A stretch of DNA of 64,000 nt from Pseudomonas sp. BGr12. GTDB lineage: Bacteria; Pseudomonadota; Gammaproteobacteria; Pseudomonadales; Pseudomonadaceae. The stretch covers positions 1 through 64,000 of the forward strand of contig NZ_JALRNF010000036.1 in the NCBI RefSeq assembly GCF_030272895.1, read 5' to 3'. Positions 17,214 to 27,482 of the stretch are shown here, one piece after another; position 1 is the stretch's first letter; each line of letters begins with the position of its first letter. The translations under genes were made by a program, and so were the position numbers. A model generated the notes under the pieces. The model made no database searches, was not told the DNA's origin, and saw nothing but the letters and a program-made list of their open reading frames with translations.

Positions 17214-18932
17214 ATGGCTGCCGATACCCCTACGCCCTCCCCCCTGGACTGCGATGTCCTGGTCATCGGTTCCGGCGCTGCCGGCCTGTCCGCGGCAGTG
17301 ACCGCCGCCTGGCACGGGCAAAAGGTCATCGTCGTGGAAAAGGATGCGCTGTTCGGCGGCGCCACGGCCTGGTCCGGCGGCTGGATGTGGGTGCCCTGCA
17401 ATCCCCTGGCGCAACGGGCCGGGATCATCGAAGAACGCTCGGCGCCACGCACCTACCTGGAGCATGAACTGGGCGAGCGCTTCGACGCGCCGATGATCGA
17501 TGCCTTTCTGCAGGCGGCGCCGCGCATGGTGTCGTTCTTCGAACGGCACACCGCGCTGCAGTTCGCCGATGGCAATGGCATTGCCGACATCCATGGCGAC
17601 ACCCCGGGTGCCGGCACCGGTGGACGCTCGGTGATCGCCGCGCCCTACGACGGTCGCCAAGCCGGCAAGCTGCTCAAGCGCCTGCGCAAGACCCTGCGCG
17701 AAACCTCGTTCATGGGCATGCCGATCATGGCCGGCAGCGACCTCACCGCCTTCCTCACCCTGACCCGCTCCTGGCGCTCGCTGCTGCATGTGGGCAAGCG
17801 CTTCAGCCGCCACCTGCTGGACCTGGCCATTCATGGCCGGGCCATGCAACTGGTCAATGGCGTGGCTCTGGTGGCGCGCCTGGCCAAATCGGCCGAGGAT
17901 CTGGGCGTGCTGTTGTGGGAATCGGCACCGGCCAGGTCGCTGATCGAAGAACAAGGGCGTGTGTGTGGCGCCGTCATCGACACCGCCCGCGGCCCGGTGA
18001 GCATCCGTGCGCACAAGGCCGTGGTCCTGGCGGCGGGCGGTTTTGCCAACGACATCGAACGGCGCAAGGCGCTGTTCCCGCGTACGCCCACCGGCCATGA
18101 ACACCTGGCCCTGCCGCCGCTGGGGGTCAACGGTGATGGCCTGCGCCTGGGCGAGAGCGTCGGCGGCCAGGTGGCCGACGACCTGCACAGCCCGGTGGCC
18201 TGGGCGCCTGTCTCGCGGGTGCCGCACCGTGACGGCAGCGTGGGCCATTTCCCGCACATCATCGAGCGCGGCAAGCCCGGCATCATCGGCGTGCTGGCCA
18301 ACGGCAAGCGCTTCGTCAATGAAGCCAACGGATACTTCGACTATGTCAGCGCCATGGTGGCCCAGGCGCCGGGCAACAAGGTCGAGTCGTGGTTGATCTG
18401 CAGCCACGCCTTCCAGCGTCGCTACGGCCTGGGCATGTCCCGTCCGTTCCCGCTGCCGCTGCAGCCGTTCGTCAAATCCGGCTACTTGAAGACCGGCGCC
18501 ACTATCGAAGCCCTGGCCCAGGCCTGCGGCATCGACCCGCAAGGGTTGAGCGCAACGCTCAGCGAATACAACCGGCACGCCCGCAACGGCGAAGACCCGC
18601 TGTTCGGACGCGGCTCAACGCCGTACAACCGCAAACAGGGCGACGCCCTGCACGGGCCCAACCCCTGTGTGGCACCGATCGAGCAGGGACCGTTCTATGC
18701 AGTGAAAGTCGAGCCGGGGTGCTTTGGCACCTTCGCCGGGCTGCGCACCAACGAGCATGCGCAGGTGCTCGACAGCCAGCGCCAGCCCATTGCCGGGCTG
18801 TATGCGGCAGGCACCGACATGGCCAGCATCATGGGCGGGTATTACCCGGCGGGTGGGATCAATCTGGGGCCGGCGGCGACCTTTGGCTACATCGCCGGGC
18901 GGCATATTGCCGGGGTGACGGATTACGAATGA
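17214..18932 (+). CDS. KstD-like FAD-dependent dehydrogenase/reductase
   Basis: A 572-aa FAD_binding_2 flavoprotein. The N-terminal dinucleotide motif is DVLVIGSGAAGLSAAVTAA (about residues 15-32), followed by FGGATAWSGGWMWVP. A central AVVLAAGGFANDIE and the C-terminal GTDMASIMGGYYPAGGINLGP complete the FAD site, a pattern shared with 3-ketosteroid dehydrogenases and fumarate-reductase-like desaturases. No signal peptide is seen. No steroid genes are nearby. Lying between quinate and protocatechuate genes, it may desaturate an oxo-cyclohexane carboxylate (inference). GGAG precedes the ATG. The TGA stop is the first part of a REP element. Confidence 0.8.
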   Translation: MAADTPTPSPLDCDVLVIGSGAAGLSAAVTAAWHGQKVIVVEKDALFGGATAWSGGWMWVPCNPLAQRAGIIEERSAPRTYLEHELGERFDAPMIDAFLQAAPRMVSFFERHTALQFADGNGIADIHGDTPGAGTGGRSVIAAPYDGRQAGKLLKRLRKTLRETSFMGMPIMAGSDLTAFLTLTRSWRSLLHVGKRFSRHLLDLAIHGRAMQLVNGVALVARLAKSAEDLGVLLWESAPARSLIEEQGRVCGAVIDTARGPVSIRAHKAVVLAAGGFANDIERRKALFPRTPTGHEHLALPPLGVNGDGLRLGESVGGQVADDLHSPVAWAPVSRVPHRDGSVGHFPHIIERGKPGIIGVLANGKRFVNEANGYFDYVSAMVAQAPGNKVESWLICSHAFQRRYGLGMSRPFPLPLQPFVKSGYLKTGATIEALAQACGIDPQGLSATLSEYNRHARNGEDPLFGRGSTPYNRKQGDALHGPNPCVAPIEQGPFYAVKVEPGCFGTFAGLRTNEHAQVLDSQRQPIAGLYAAGTDMASIMGGYYPAGGINLGPAATFGYIAGRHIAGVTDYE

Positions 18933-18985
18933 TCGCGGGGCAAGCCCGCTCCCACAGACCTGTAGGAGCGGGCTTGCCCCGCGAT
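18931..18985. repeat. REP inverted pair
   Basis: ATCGCGGGGCAAGCCCGCTC... (18932-) and the opposite arm up to 18985, with only a few bases between. The first arm begins inside the TGA stop of the flavoprotein gene; the second ends 13 bases before the pcaG stop. Confidence 0.9.
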
Positions 18986-18998
18986 GGCCACACTACGA

Positions 18999-19604
18999 TC
19001 AGAAGTCGAAGAACACTGTCTCGCCTTCACCCTGGATACGGATGTCAAAGCGATAGGCCAGCTTGCCGTCCACCTCGCACCGGGTCGCCACCAGGGTCTC
19101 GCGCCGCTGCGGCTGCTCGATCAGGTTGAGCACCGGGCACTGGGCATTTGCCTGGGCCTCGTCATCGAAATACAGGCGGGTCTGCAGGTGGATATTGATG
19201 CCACGGGCAAACAGGCTGACATTGATGTGCGGCGCCATCGGCACACCCGCGGCGTTGCGCACCACACCCGGCTTGACCGTGTGCAGGGTCCACTCACCGC
19301 TGTCGAAGGTGGTGGCCGTGCGGCCGAAGCTGTTGAACGGCCGCTCCAGGTCGAAGTCGCTCTGGTACTGGCCCTCGTGGTCGGCCTGCCAGAACTCCAG
19401 GAACGAATCGCGCACCAGGTGGCCGTTGCCGTCATAGACGTTGCCGAACACCAGGATGTGCTCGCCCGGCGCATCTTGGCGGGCCAGGCGGTTCCAGATT
19501 TCCTGGTCGCGGGTCGGGTTGCCGGCGGCCTCCAGGGCCAGGCCGATATGCACGTAGGGGCCGGCGGTCTGCGAAGGGGTTTCCGGCAGCAGTTGAATAG
19601 GCAT
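18999..19604 (-). CDS. pcaG: Protocatechuate 3,4-dioxygenase alpha subunit
   Basis: A 201-aa protein starting MPIQLLPETPSQTAGPYVHI, the PcaG N-terminus. With PcaH it opens the protocatechuate ring between the hydroxyls to give 3-carboxy-cis,cis-muconate. Further family segments are FNSFGRTATTFDSGEWTLHT and the end GEGETVFFDF. The alpha subunit lacks the iron ligands. AGGAGG lies six bases before this ATG; a GTG six bases upstream would sit on the Shine-Dalgarno and was rejected. It follows pcaH by ten bases. Confidence 0.97.
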   Translation of the reverse strand: MPIQLLPETPSQTAGPYVHIGLALEAAGNPTRDQEIWNRLARQDAPGEHILVFGNVYDGNGHLVRDSFLEFWQADHEGQYQSDFDLERPFNSFGRTATTFDSGEWTLHTVKPGVVRNAAGVPMAPHINVSLFARGINIHLQTRLYFDDEAQANAQCPVLNLIEQPQRRETLVATRCEVDGKLAYRFDIRIQGEGETVFFDF

Positions 19605-19614
19605 GGTCACCTCC

Positions 19615-20334
19615 TCAGCGGTTTTCGAAGTGGGTCTTGCGCTGGCCGCGCAGCACGATGTCGAAGCGATAGGCCAGGCAGTCCATGGGGTTGGCGTTGC
19701 TCATGTCCAGGCGGGCGATCAGGCTCTGGATCGCCTCGGGGTTGGCAATCGACTTGACGATCGGGCACATCGGAATCAGCGGGTCGCCTTCGAAATACAG
19801 CTGGGTGATCAGGCGCGTGGCAATCGACGGACCGCTGATCGACACATGGATATGCGCCGGACGCCAGTCGTTCGGGCCATTGCGCCATGGGTATGGGCCC
19901 GGCTTGATGGTGCGGAAGCTGTAGAAGCCTTCGCTGTCGGTCAGGGCCCGGCCCACGCCGCCGAAGTTGGGGTCCAGCGGTGCCAGGTAGCGGTCGTTCT
20001 TGTGCCGGTAGCGACCACCGGCATTGGCCTGCCAGATTTCCACCAGGGTGTGCGGGATCGGCTTGCCGTACTGGTCGCAGACGCGGCCGGCAACGATGAT
20101 CCGCTCACCGATGGGCAGCCCGCCGTTGTTGAAGTTGAGCAGCAGGTCGTGGTCGTTGGCGCCGAACTTCAAATGGGAAAAATCCGGGCCGGTGCTTTCG
20201 CTGATCGACTGCGGAATGCTCACCAGCGCCTGGCGCGGGGAACGGGCGATGGAGGTTTTGTAATCCGGGGTAAAGGCCTTGGGGTGCCAGTTGCGATCAC
20301 GGATAGCGAAGCGACTGGTGTCTTGTGCAGACAT
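19615..20334 (-). CDS. pcaH: Protocatechuate 3,4-dioxygenase beta subunit
   Basis: A 239-aa catalytic subunit starting [20 protein letters not shown]. The non-heme ferric ligands are recognisable: a tyrosine in [12 protein letters not shown], a tyrosine in [10 protein letters not shown], and two histidines in [11 protein letters not shown]. It completes the route quinate/shikimate to dehydroshikimate to protocatechuate to the beta-ketoadipate pathway encoded in this region; later pca genes are not in the window. CAGGAGAA precedes the ATG. An ATAACC-AAAC-GGTTAT palindrome lies 106 bases upstream. Confidence 0.97.
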   Translation of the reverse strand: MSAQDTSRFAIRDRNWHPKAFTPDYKTSIARSPRQALVSIPQSISESTGPDFSHLKFGANDHDLLLNFNNGGLPIGERIIVAGRVCDQYGKPIPHTLVEIWQANAGGRYRHKNDRYLAPLDPNFGGVGRALTDSEGFYSFRTIKPGPYPWRNGPNDWRPAHIHVSISGPSIATRLITQLYFEGDPLIPMCPIVKSIANPEAIQSLIARLDMSNANPMDCLAYRFDIVLRGQRKTHFENR

Positions 20335-20439
20335 GCCGTTCTCCTGTCTTGGAATTATGGGTGAACCTGGTCGTGGCAGGTGTGCTTGCAGTTTCGGGTA
20401 TGCAGGCCCCGGTGAATATTGAAAAGAAACCACCAATAC

Positions 20440-20455
20440 ATAACCAAACGGTTAT
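20440..20455 (-). promoter_or_regulatory. Palindromic operator upstream of pcaHG
   Basis: ATAACCAAACGGTTAT is a perfect 6-bp inverted repeat with a 4-base spacer, in the gap between pcaH and ypfJ. Twelve of its bases (TAACCAAACGGT) recur before the quinate/shikimate dehydrogenase at 9007-9018. Confidence 0.55.
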
Positions 20456-20534
20456 CCAGGCTTCAGTAATCTGACAGAGCGTCCCTGGCTGAACTAATCT
20501 TTTAGCTCACGTTTCCAGGCTTGGGAGAGCGCTC

Positions 20535-21422
20535 ATGCAATGGCGAAAAGGCAGGCGTAGCGACAATGTGGTCGATGCCCGTGGCGAGGGCGGTGGCGGC
20601 ATGCGCTTCGGCGGCGGCAAGGGCCTGAGCATCGGTGCGATCCTGTTGATCGTCGGCATCGGCTGGATCACCGGCCAGGACCCGTTGCAGATCCTCGGCC
20701 AGCTGGCCGGGCAGATGGGCCAGCAAAGCGCGCCGGTCAGCACCGGCACCGGCACCGGCAAGGCGCCACCGGTCAACGATGAACAGGCCGAATTCGTCGC
20801 CTCGATCCTGGGCGACACCGAGGACACCTGGCGGGCGATCTTCGCCCAGGGCGGGCGCCAGTACAAAGATCCGACCCTGACCCTGTTCAGCGGCCAGATC
20901 AATTCGGCTTGCGGCTTTGCCTCCTCGGCGGTGGGCCCCTTCTATTGCCCGGCCGACCAGAAGGTCTACCTGGACATGACCTTCTTCCGCGAAATGGAGC
21001 AACGTTTCGCCGCCGCCGGCGACTTCGCCCAGGCCTATGTCATCGCCCACGAAGTCGGCCACCACGTACAGACCCTGCTCGGCGTCTCGGCCAAGGTCCA
21101 GGCCGCACGCCAGCGCGGCGAACGCATGGAGGGCGACAACGGCCTGCTGGTGCGCCAGGAATTGCAGGCCGACTGCCTGGCCGGGGTCTGGGCCTACCAG
21201 GCGCAACAACGCCTGAACTGGCTGGAACCGGGCGACATCGAAGAAGCCCTGAACGCCGCCAACGCCATCGGCGATGACCGATTGCAACAGCAAGGCCAGG
21301 GCCGGGTAGTGCCCGACTCCTTCACCCACGGCACCTCGCAGCAGCGTGTGCGCTGGTTCAAGACCGGCTTTGCCAAGGGCGACATCAACCAGTGCGACAC
21401 ATTCACCGCCCGCGCCTTGTAA
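20535..21422 (+). CDS. ypfJ: Neutral zinc metallopeptidase, YpfJ family
   Basis: A 295-aa protein with a glycine-rich N-terminus (RGEGGGGMRFGGGKG), one transmembrane helix at about residues 31-46 (LSIGAILLIVGIGWITG) and a C-terminal zinc peptidase domain. The zinc motif is AYVIAHEVGHHVQTLLG, with a downstream RQELQADCLAGVWA third-ligand segment. The domain should face the periplasm. GGGAGAGC precedes the ATG. The cellular substrate is not established for this family. Confidence 0.9.
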   Translation: MQWRKGRRSDNVVDARGEGGGGMRFGGGKGLSIGAILLIVGIGWITGQDPLQILGQLAGQMGQQSAPVSTGTGTGKAPPVNDEQAEFVASILGDTEDTWRAIFAQGGRQYKDPTLTLFSGQINSACGFASSAVGPFYCPADQKVYLDMTFFREMEQRFAAAGDFAQAYVIAHEVGHHVQTLLGVSAKVQAARQRGERMEGDNGLLVRQELQADCLAGVWAYQAQQRLNWLEPGDIEEALNAANAIGDDRLQQQGQGRVVPDSFTHGTSQQRVRWFKTGFAKGDINQCDTFTARAL

Positions 21423-21436
21423 TCCCTCCTGCCCGC

Positions 21437-21515
21437 CCACGGCAGCCCTGGTGGCCTGCCGTGGAAAAACCCGGTTACGACCGCTGATCATTTTTTGCTG
21501 AAAAAGCGTTTCAGC
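21437..21515. other. Two stem-loops after ypfJ
   Basis: Hairpin one pairs CCACGGCAG (21437-21445) with CTGCCGTGG (21456-21464). Hairpin two pairs GCTGAAA (21497-21503) with TTTCAGC (21509-21515). Neither is followed by a U-tract in the ypfJ direction, so they are not canonical terminators; mRNA 3'-end protection is possible. Confidence 0.5.
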
Positions 21516-21625
21516 TACGGGCCGGGCCGCCGATAACCCGTGCTCACGTACATCGGCTGGCCATCAAGAACAACAATCTTCCAGCGATATGGATAACGAC
21601 GCACTACGTTCCTGGAGGATTGCAT
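21515..21625 (-). other. Possible 36-aa frame antisense to the chemoreceptor start
   Basis: [20 protein letters not shown] then DGQPMYVSTGYRRPGP and a stop. It looks protein-like, and its codons are less GC-biased (ATT GTT GTT CTT GAT) than the neighbouring genes. Its ATG overlaps the chemoreceptor start codon on the other strand. No Shine-Dalgarno is visible. It could be a gene remnant or a chance frame. Confidence 0.2.
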
Positions 21626-23543
21626 GAACAGCTGGTTTGCCAACATCAGCGTCAACCTGAAACTCGGCCTGGGCTTCGGCCTGGTGCTGCTGCTCACCGG
21701 CCTGCTGGCCCTCACCGGCTGGAACAGCATGAGTGGCCTGATCGATCGCAGTAACTGGATGAGCGACATCACCCAGCTCAACAGTGACCTGACCAACCTG
21801 CGCATTACCCGCCTGCAGTACATGCTGACCAACGGCGACGATGCCACCGCCGGCACCGTGCAGGTCAAGCTCAACGCCTTCAGCGAACAGCAGCAGAAGC
21901 TGCTCAAGAGCTTCAAGAGCCCGGAAAACGTCAAGTTGCTCCAGGAACTGGGCCAGGTCATCGACGCCTACCAGGTGTCGATCAACAAGATGCGCAGCGG
22001 CTACAAGGCCAGCCTCGCCGCCCGCGACGGGATGAACCTGGCCGCCGCGCGCGCCATCGAACTGATCGAGGCGATCAACCGCGACATCCTCGCCCTGCCC
22101 GAAGGCAGCGCCAGCCGCCTGGAGCAGTTCCGCAGCGTCACCCAGGCCAAGGAGCAACTGTTGCTGGTGCGCCTGGCGGTGCGCAGCTACATCGCCGATA
22201 TCAGCAGCGAATCCGAACAACTGGCGCTGCGCCAGCTCGATGCCGCCCTGGCCGAAATCGCCAGCCTCAATCGCCAGATGCCGGGCGAAGCGGCGCGCAT
22301 CCAGCAGTTCGAAAGCGCCGTGCTGGCCTACCGCGATGCCGTGCGCCAGTTCCGCGATGCCACCGCCGACATCGCCGTCGCCCGCCAAGAGATGACCGTA
22401 CAGGGAGCCAGCATCGTCAAGATCAGTGACACGCTGTACACCATCCAGCTCGAACGTCGCGACAGCGAAAGTGTCCAGGCCCGTACCCTGCAACTGACCG
22501 CCACCCTGCTGGCGCTGCTGGTCGGCGTGCTGGCCGCGGTGATCATCACCCGGCAGATCACCCGTCCGCTGCGCGAGACCCTGGCGGTGGTGGAGAAGAT
22601 CGCCGCCGGCGACCTGACCCACGACCTGCGCGTCACCCGCCGCGATGAACTGGGCGTGCTGCAGCAAGGCATCCAGCGCATGGGCTCGACCCTGCGCGAC
22701 CTGATCAGCGGCATCCGCGATGGCGTCACCCAGATCGCCAGCGCCGCCGAGGAACTGTCGGCGGTGACCGAGGAAACCAGCGCCGGGGTCAACAGCCAGA
22801 AAGTCGAGACCGACCAGGTCGCCACCGCCATGCACGAAATGGCCGCCACCGTGCAGGAAGTCGCGCGCAATGCCGAGCACGCCTCTGCGGCCGCCACCGA
22901 TGCCGACACCCAGGCCCGTGCCGGTGATCAGGTAGTAGCCGAGGCGATCAGCCAGATCGAACGCCTGGCCGAAGAAGTGCACCGCTCCACCGAGGCCATG
23001 GGCGAGCTACAGAAGGAAAGCCAGAAGATCGGCAGTGTCATGGACGTGATCAAGTCGGTCGCCGAGCAGACCAACCTGCTGGCCCTGAATGCCGCGATCG
23101 AAGCGGCCCGTGCCGGTGAGGCCGGACGTGGTTTTGCCGTGGTCGCCGACGAGGTGCGCGGCCTGGCCCAGCGCACCCAGAAGTCCACCGAAGAGATCGA
23201 GGAACTGGTAGCCGGCCTGCAGAGCGGTACCCAGCAAGTGGCCAATGTGATGCTTGGCAGCCGCAACCTGACCGACAGCAGCGTCGAGCTGACCCGCAAG
23301 GCCGGTGCCTCGCTGGAGAGCATCACCCGCACGGTGTCGAATATCCAGTCGATGAACCAACAGATCGCCGCGGCGGCCGAACAGCAGAGCGCGGTGGCCG
23401 AGCAGATCAGCCGCAGCATCATCAATGTGCGCGATGTGTCGGAACAGACGGCGGCGGCCAGCGACGAGACGGCGGCCTCCAGTGTGGAACTGGCGCGGTT
23501 GGGCAACCAGTTGCAGACTATGGTCAGCCACTTCCGCGTTTAA
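21624..23543 (+). CDS. Methyl-accepting chemotaxis protein, McpS-like
   Basis: A 639-aa chemoreceptor. TM1 is at about residues 12-31, a periplasmic ligand domain of about 255 residues follows, then TM2 at about 290-310, HAMP to about 363 and a signalling domain with the hairpin tip [35 protein letters not shown] (given in span; about 479-513). The ligand-domain size fits the helical bimodular (HBM) class. Length and end sequences ([20 protein letters not shown]) resemble P. putida McpS, which senses TCA-cycle acids. TGGAGG precedes the ATG. Proximity to quinate/protocatechuate genes leaves an aromatic-acid ligand possible but less likely. Confidence 0.92.
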   Translation: MNSWFANISVNLKLGLGFGLVLLLTGLLALTGWNSMSGLIDRSNWMSDITQLNSDLTNLRITRLQYMLTNGDDATAGTVQVKLNAFSEQQQKLLKSFKSPENVKLLQELGQVIDAYQVSINKMRSGYKASLAARDGMNLAAARAIELIEAINRDILALPEGSASRLEQFRSVTQAKEQLLLVRLAVRSYIADISSESEQLALRQLDAALAEIASLNRQMPGEAARIQQFESAVLAYRDAVRQFRDATADIAVARQEMTVQGASIVKISDTLYTIQLERRDSESVQARTLQLTATLLALLVGVLAAVIITRQITRPLRETLAVVEKIAAGDLTHDLRVTRRDELGVLQQGIQRMGSTLRDLISGIRDGVTQIASAAEELSAVTEETSAGVNSQKVETDQVATAMHEMAATVQEVARNAEHASAAATDADTQARAGDQVVAEAISQIERLAEEVHRSTEAMGELQKESQKIGSVMDVIKSVAEQTNLLALNAAIEAARAGEAGRGFAVVADEVRGLAQRTQKSTEEIEELVAGLQSGTQQVANVMLGSRNLTDSSVELTRKAGASLESITRTVSNIQSMNQQIAAAAEQQSAVAEQISRSIINVRDVSEQTAAASDETAASSVELARLGNQLQTMVSHFRV

Positions 23544-23546
23544 ACG

Positions 23547-23620
23547 CATCGCGGGGCAAGCCCGCTCCCACTGGTCCATGGTGCAATCCGGCCCCGTGGG
23601 AGCGGGCTTGCCCCGCGATC
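23547..23620. repeat. REP inverted pair
   Basis: Arms at 23547-23571 and 23596-23620 (core GCGGGGCAAGCCCGCTCCCA) with a 24-base loop. They lie between the converging chemoreceptor and ggt genes. Confidence 0.92.
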
Positions 23621-23631
23621 AGGTTGAAACC

Positions 23632-25299
<1,668 letters not shown>

Positions 25300-25373
25300 G
25301 AGAGCTTCCTTGGTGTTGTTTTCGTTGAACAGCCATTAAGGCTTAAGTCCGACTAGTTATCAAACACCGTAGG

Positions 25374-25403
25374 AAAAATCGCCGCTGACAGGCAGGTCCT
25401 GTC
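25374..25403 (-). terminator. Probable terminator of the LysR gene
   Basis: GACAGG (25387-25392) pairs with CCTGTC (25398-25403). On the minus strand a run of five T (25374-25378) follows nine bases beyond the stem. The stem can extend with a bulge into the flanking GCCGC segments. Confidence 0.5.
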
Positions 25404-25416
25404 GCCGCCGGAGCAC

Positions 25417-26313
25417 TCAGCAGGCGTAGGCCGCCAGCTTCTGCTGGATGAAATCAAGGAAGCACTGGATACGCAGGGCCAGTTGCGAGTTGCGGTAGTA
25501 CACCGCATTGATCGGCTGGCGGTAGCCGTTGTTGTGTTCGGGCAGCACCACCTGCAGGCGTCCGGCGCGGATATCGTCATGGGTCATGAAATGCGACAGG
25601 CAGACGATGCCCTCGCCGGCCAGGGCCAGCTCGCGCAAGGTGTCGCCGCTGGACGCCGCCAGGCTCGGGCGGATCAGCAAACGGTCGCCCTCGGCATGGC
25701 GCAGTGGCCAGTGGTTGAGGGTTTCGGTCTGGGTGAAGCCGAGCAGCGAATGCCCGTGCAGGTCCTCGACCCGTTCGGGCGTGCCGTGACGCGCCAGGTA
25801 CGCGGGGCTGGCCAGGATATTCAGCGGGCTGCAACCCAGGGAGCGGGCGTGCAGGCTGGAGTCGGCCAGCTCGCCGATGCGGATGGCGACATCGGTGCTC
25901 TGCTCGATCAGGTCGATGATCAGGTCGTTGGTGTTGAGTTCCAGCTGGATCTGCGGGTACAGCGCGCGAAACTCGCCCACCCAGGGCACGATGGCATGCA
26001 GCATGAAGGGTGAGGCGGCGTTGATGCGCAAGCGCCCGGAGGGCGTCTGGTGATGCAGCGACAGGTGCTCTTCCAGGTCATCCATCTGCTGCAGGATCGA
26101 CTTGGCCCGCTCGAAGAAAAACCGCCCTTCCTCGGTCAGGTCCATGCGCCGGGTGGTGCGGTTGAGCAAGGTGGTGCCCAGCTTGGCTTCCAGGCGCGAC
26201 AGGGTCCGGCTGATCGCCGAAGGCGTCTGCCCGCCCTGCTCGGCGGCAGCGGAAATCGAGCCACACTCGATCACCGAGACGAACACCTGCAATTCATCGG
26301 ACCTGGCTTTCAC
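25417..26313 (-). CDS. LysR-family transcriptional regulator
   Basis: A 298-aa regulator with an N-terminal winged HTH (LQVFVSVIECGSISAAAEQ, about residues 8-26, then SAISRTLSRLEAKLGTTLLNR) and a LysR substrate-binding domain. The sequence around ARSLGCSPLNILASPAYLARHGTP is of the CrgA/DmlR group, whose members often control adjacent redox enzymes. It lies 66 bases downstream of mdaB in the same direction, so it may regulate the mdaB/ygiN pair. The effector is unknown. Confidence 0.88.
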   Translation of the reverse strand: MKARSDELQVFVSVIECGSISAAAEQGGQTPSAISRTLSRLEAKLGTTLLNRTTRRMDLTEEGRFFFERAKSILQQMDDLEEHLSLHHQTPSGRLRINAASPFMLHAIVPWVGEFRALYPQIQLELNTNDLIIDLIEQSTDVAIRIGELADSSLHARSLGCSPLNILASPAYLARHGTPERVEDLHGHSLLGFTQTETLNHWPLRHAEGDRLLIRPSLAASSGDTLRELALAGEGIVCLSHFMTHDDIRAGRLQVVLPEHNNGYRQPINAVYYRNSQLALRIQCFLDFIQQKLAAYAC

Positions 26314-26379
26314 GGCTGTCCCCCGGGTGAGTGATAGCCGTGATAGATAGCCGCTTGGCGCGGCCAGTGCAAGGTTTCA

Positions 26380-26970
26380 TCAAGCCTGGACCTGGAAAAC
26401 CCGGGCCAGGTGCTGCTCGTAGGCGGCCACGGCGGCCTCGACGTTCGGACGCTTCATCACATCCACCGCCAGGTAGGTCGGCAAGCCGCTCATGCCGAGG
26501 AACTGGTTGGCCTTGTGGAACGGGAAGTACACCGCATCCACACCCTTGCCTTCGAAGAAGTCGCTGGGGTCGTCAAAGGCCTGCTGCGGGGCGTTCCAGG
26601 TCAGCGAGAGCATGTACTGCTTGCCCTGGATCAGGCCGCCGCTGCCGTACTTCTGCGACGCGTCGGAACGGGTCCGGCCATCGTTGGCGTAGAGGCTGCC
26701 GTGGCCGGCGGTGAAGACTTCGTCCAGGTACTGCTTGACCGTCCAGGGCGCGCCCATCCACCAGCCGGGCATCTGGTAGATGACCACGTCGGCCCAGAGG
26801 AATTTCTCCACTTCTTCGGCGTTGTCGTAGCCGCCATCGATGAAGGTGGTCTTGAGGTCGAAACCGGCGCGGTCGAGGAACGCCAGGGCAGCTTCGTGCA
26901 GGGTCTCGTTCAGGCGGCCGTCGGAGTGGGCGAATTTTTTGCCGCCGTTGAGCAACAGGATCTTCTTCAT
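26380..26970 (-). CDS. mdaB: NADPH:quinone reductase of the MdaB family
   Basis: A 196-aa flavodoxin-like FAD enzyme. The start MKKILLLNGGKKFAHSDGRL is the MdaB N-terminus, preceded by GAGGCAAG. PGWWMGAPWTVKQYLDEVFT and SLTWNAPQQAF are family active-site segments. MdaB reduces quinones by two electrons, protecting against redox cycling. The divergent ygiN-like gene mirrors the mdaB-ygiN neighbourhood of E. coli, supporting the call. A LysR gene lies just downstream. Confidence 0.92.
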   Translation of the reverse strand: MKKILLLNGGKKFAHSDGRLNETLHEAALAFLDRAGFDLKTTFIDGGYDNAEEVEKFLWADVVIYQMPGWWMGAPWTVKQYLDEVFTAGHGSLYANDGRTRSDASQKYGSGGLIQGKQYMLSLTWNAPQQAFDDPSDFFEGKGVDAVYFPFHKANQFLGMSGLPTYLAVDVMKRPNVEAAVAAYEQHLARVFQVQA

Positions 26971-27167
26971 CACTTGCCTCATCTGTCGTTCGATCCTGGG
27001 TGGCGCCTGGCGCCGAGGGACCGGGGGAATGGGAATGGCGGCAAGGTTAAGGGTTGCAAGGGGCGGGAAAAACCAGCGCCCGGGCAAAAGGCTTTTGACT
27101 AAAAGGCACGAATTGAACAGACATTATTGAAATAAAATCACCGCCATCCCCACCGGAGACCGATCCC

Positions 27168-27482
27168 ATGAGCGAACCCTACGGCTTCATCCTCAAAGCC
27201 AAGACCCGCCCGGAACAAGCCGAGGCTTTCGAGGCACTGTTTCGCGCCTACGTCGAACCGAGCCGCGCCGAGCCCGGTTGCATCGAGTACCACATGCTGC
27301 GCGACAAGGAAGACCCGAGCCTGTTCGTGTTCTACGAAATCTGGGCCAGCAAGGCGGCGCTGGACGAGCATTCGGCCCTGCCGCACATGCAGGCGTTCTT
27401 CGAGCGGCGCATGGACTACCTGGAGCGCGACTTCGATATCCAGTTGATCGACATGCTCAGCCCGTCCTCGGCTAGCCGTTGA
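27168..27482 (+). CDS. YgiN-like quinol monooxygenase (ABM domain)
   Basis: A 104-aa antibiotic-biosynthesis-monooxygenase domain protein: PYGFILKAKTRPEQAEAFEAL, then EPGCIEYHMLRDKEDPSLFVFYEIW in span. It has the ferredoxin-like fold with the family YE-W and DEH segments. In E. coli YgiN and MdaB are proposed to run a quinone redox cycle; the divergent mdaB here supports the same pairing. A TTATT-GA-AATAA palindrome (27124-27135) lies in the shared promoter region. Its 3' end overlaps the TauE gene on the other strand by 11 bases. Confidence 0.85.
   Translation: MSEPYGFILKAKTRPEQAEAFEALFRAYVEPSRAEPGCIEYHMLRDKEDPSLFVFYEIWASKAALDEHSALPHMQAFFERRMDYLERDFDIQLIDMLSPSSASR

Noticed and set aside
18999..20334. 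Full protocatechuate branch operon (pcaBDC/IJF) next to pcaHG
   Set aside because: Neighbours are ypfJ and the flavoprotein; the thiolase at 40784 is PcaF-like but sits in another operon.
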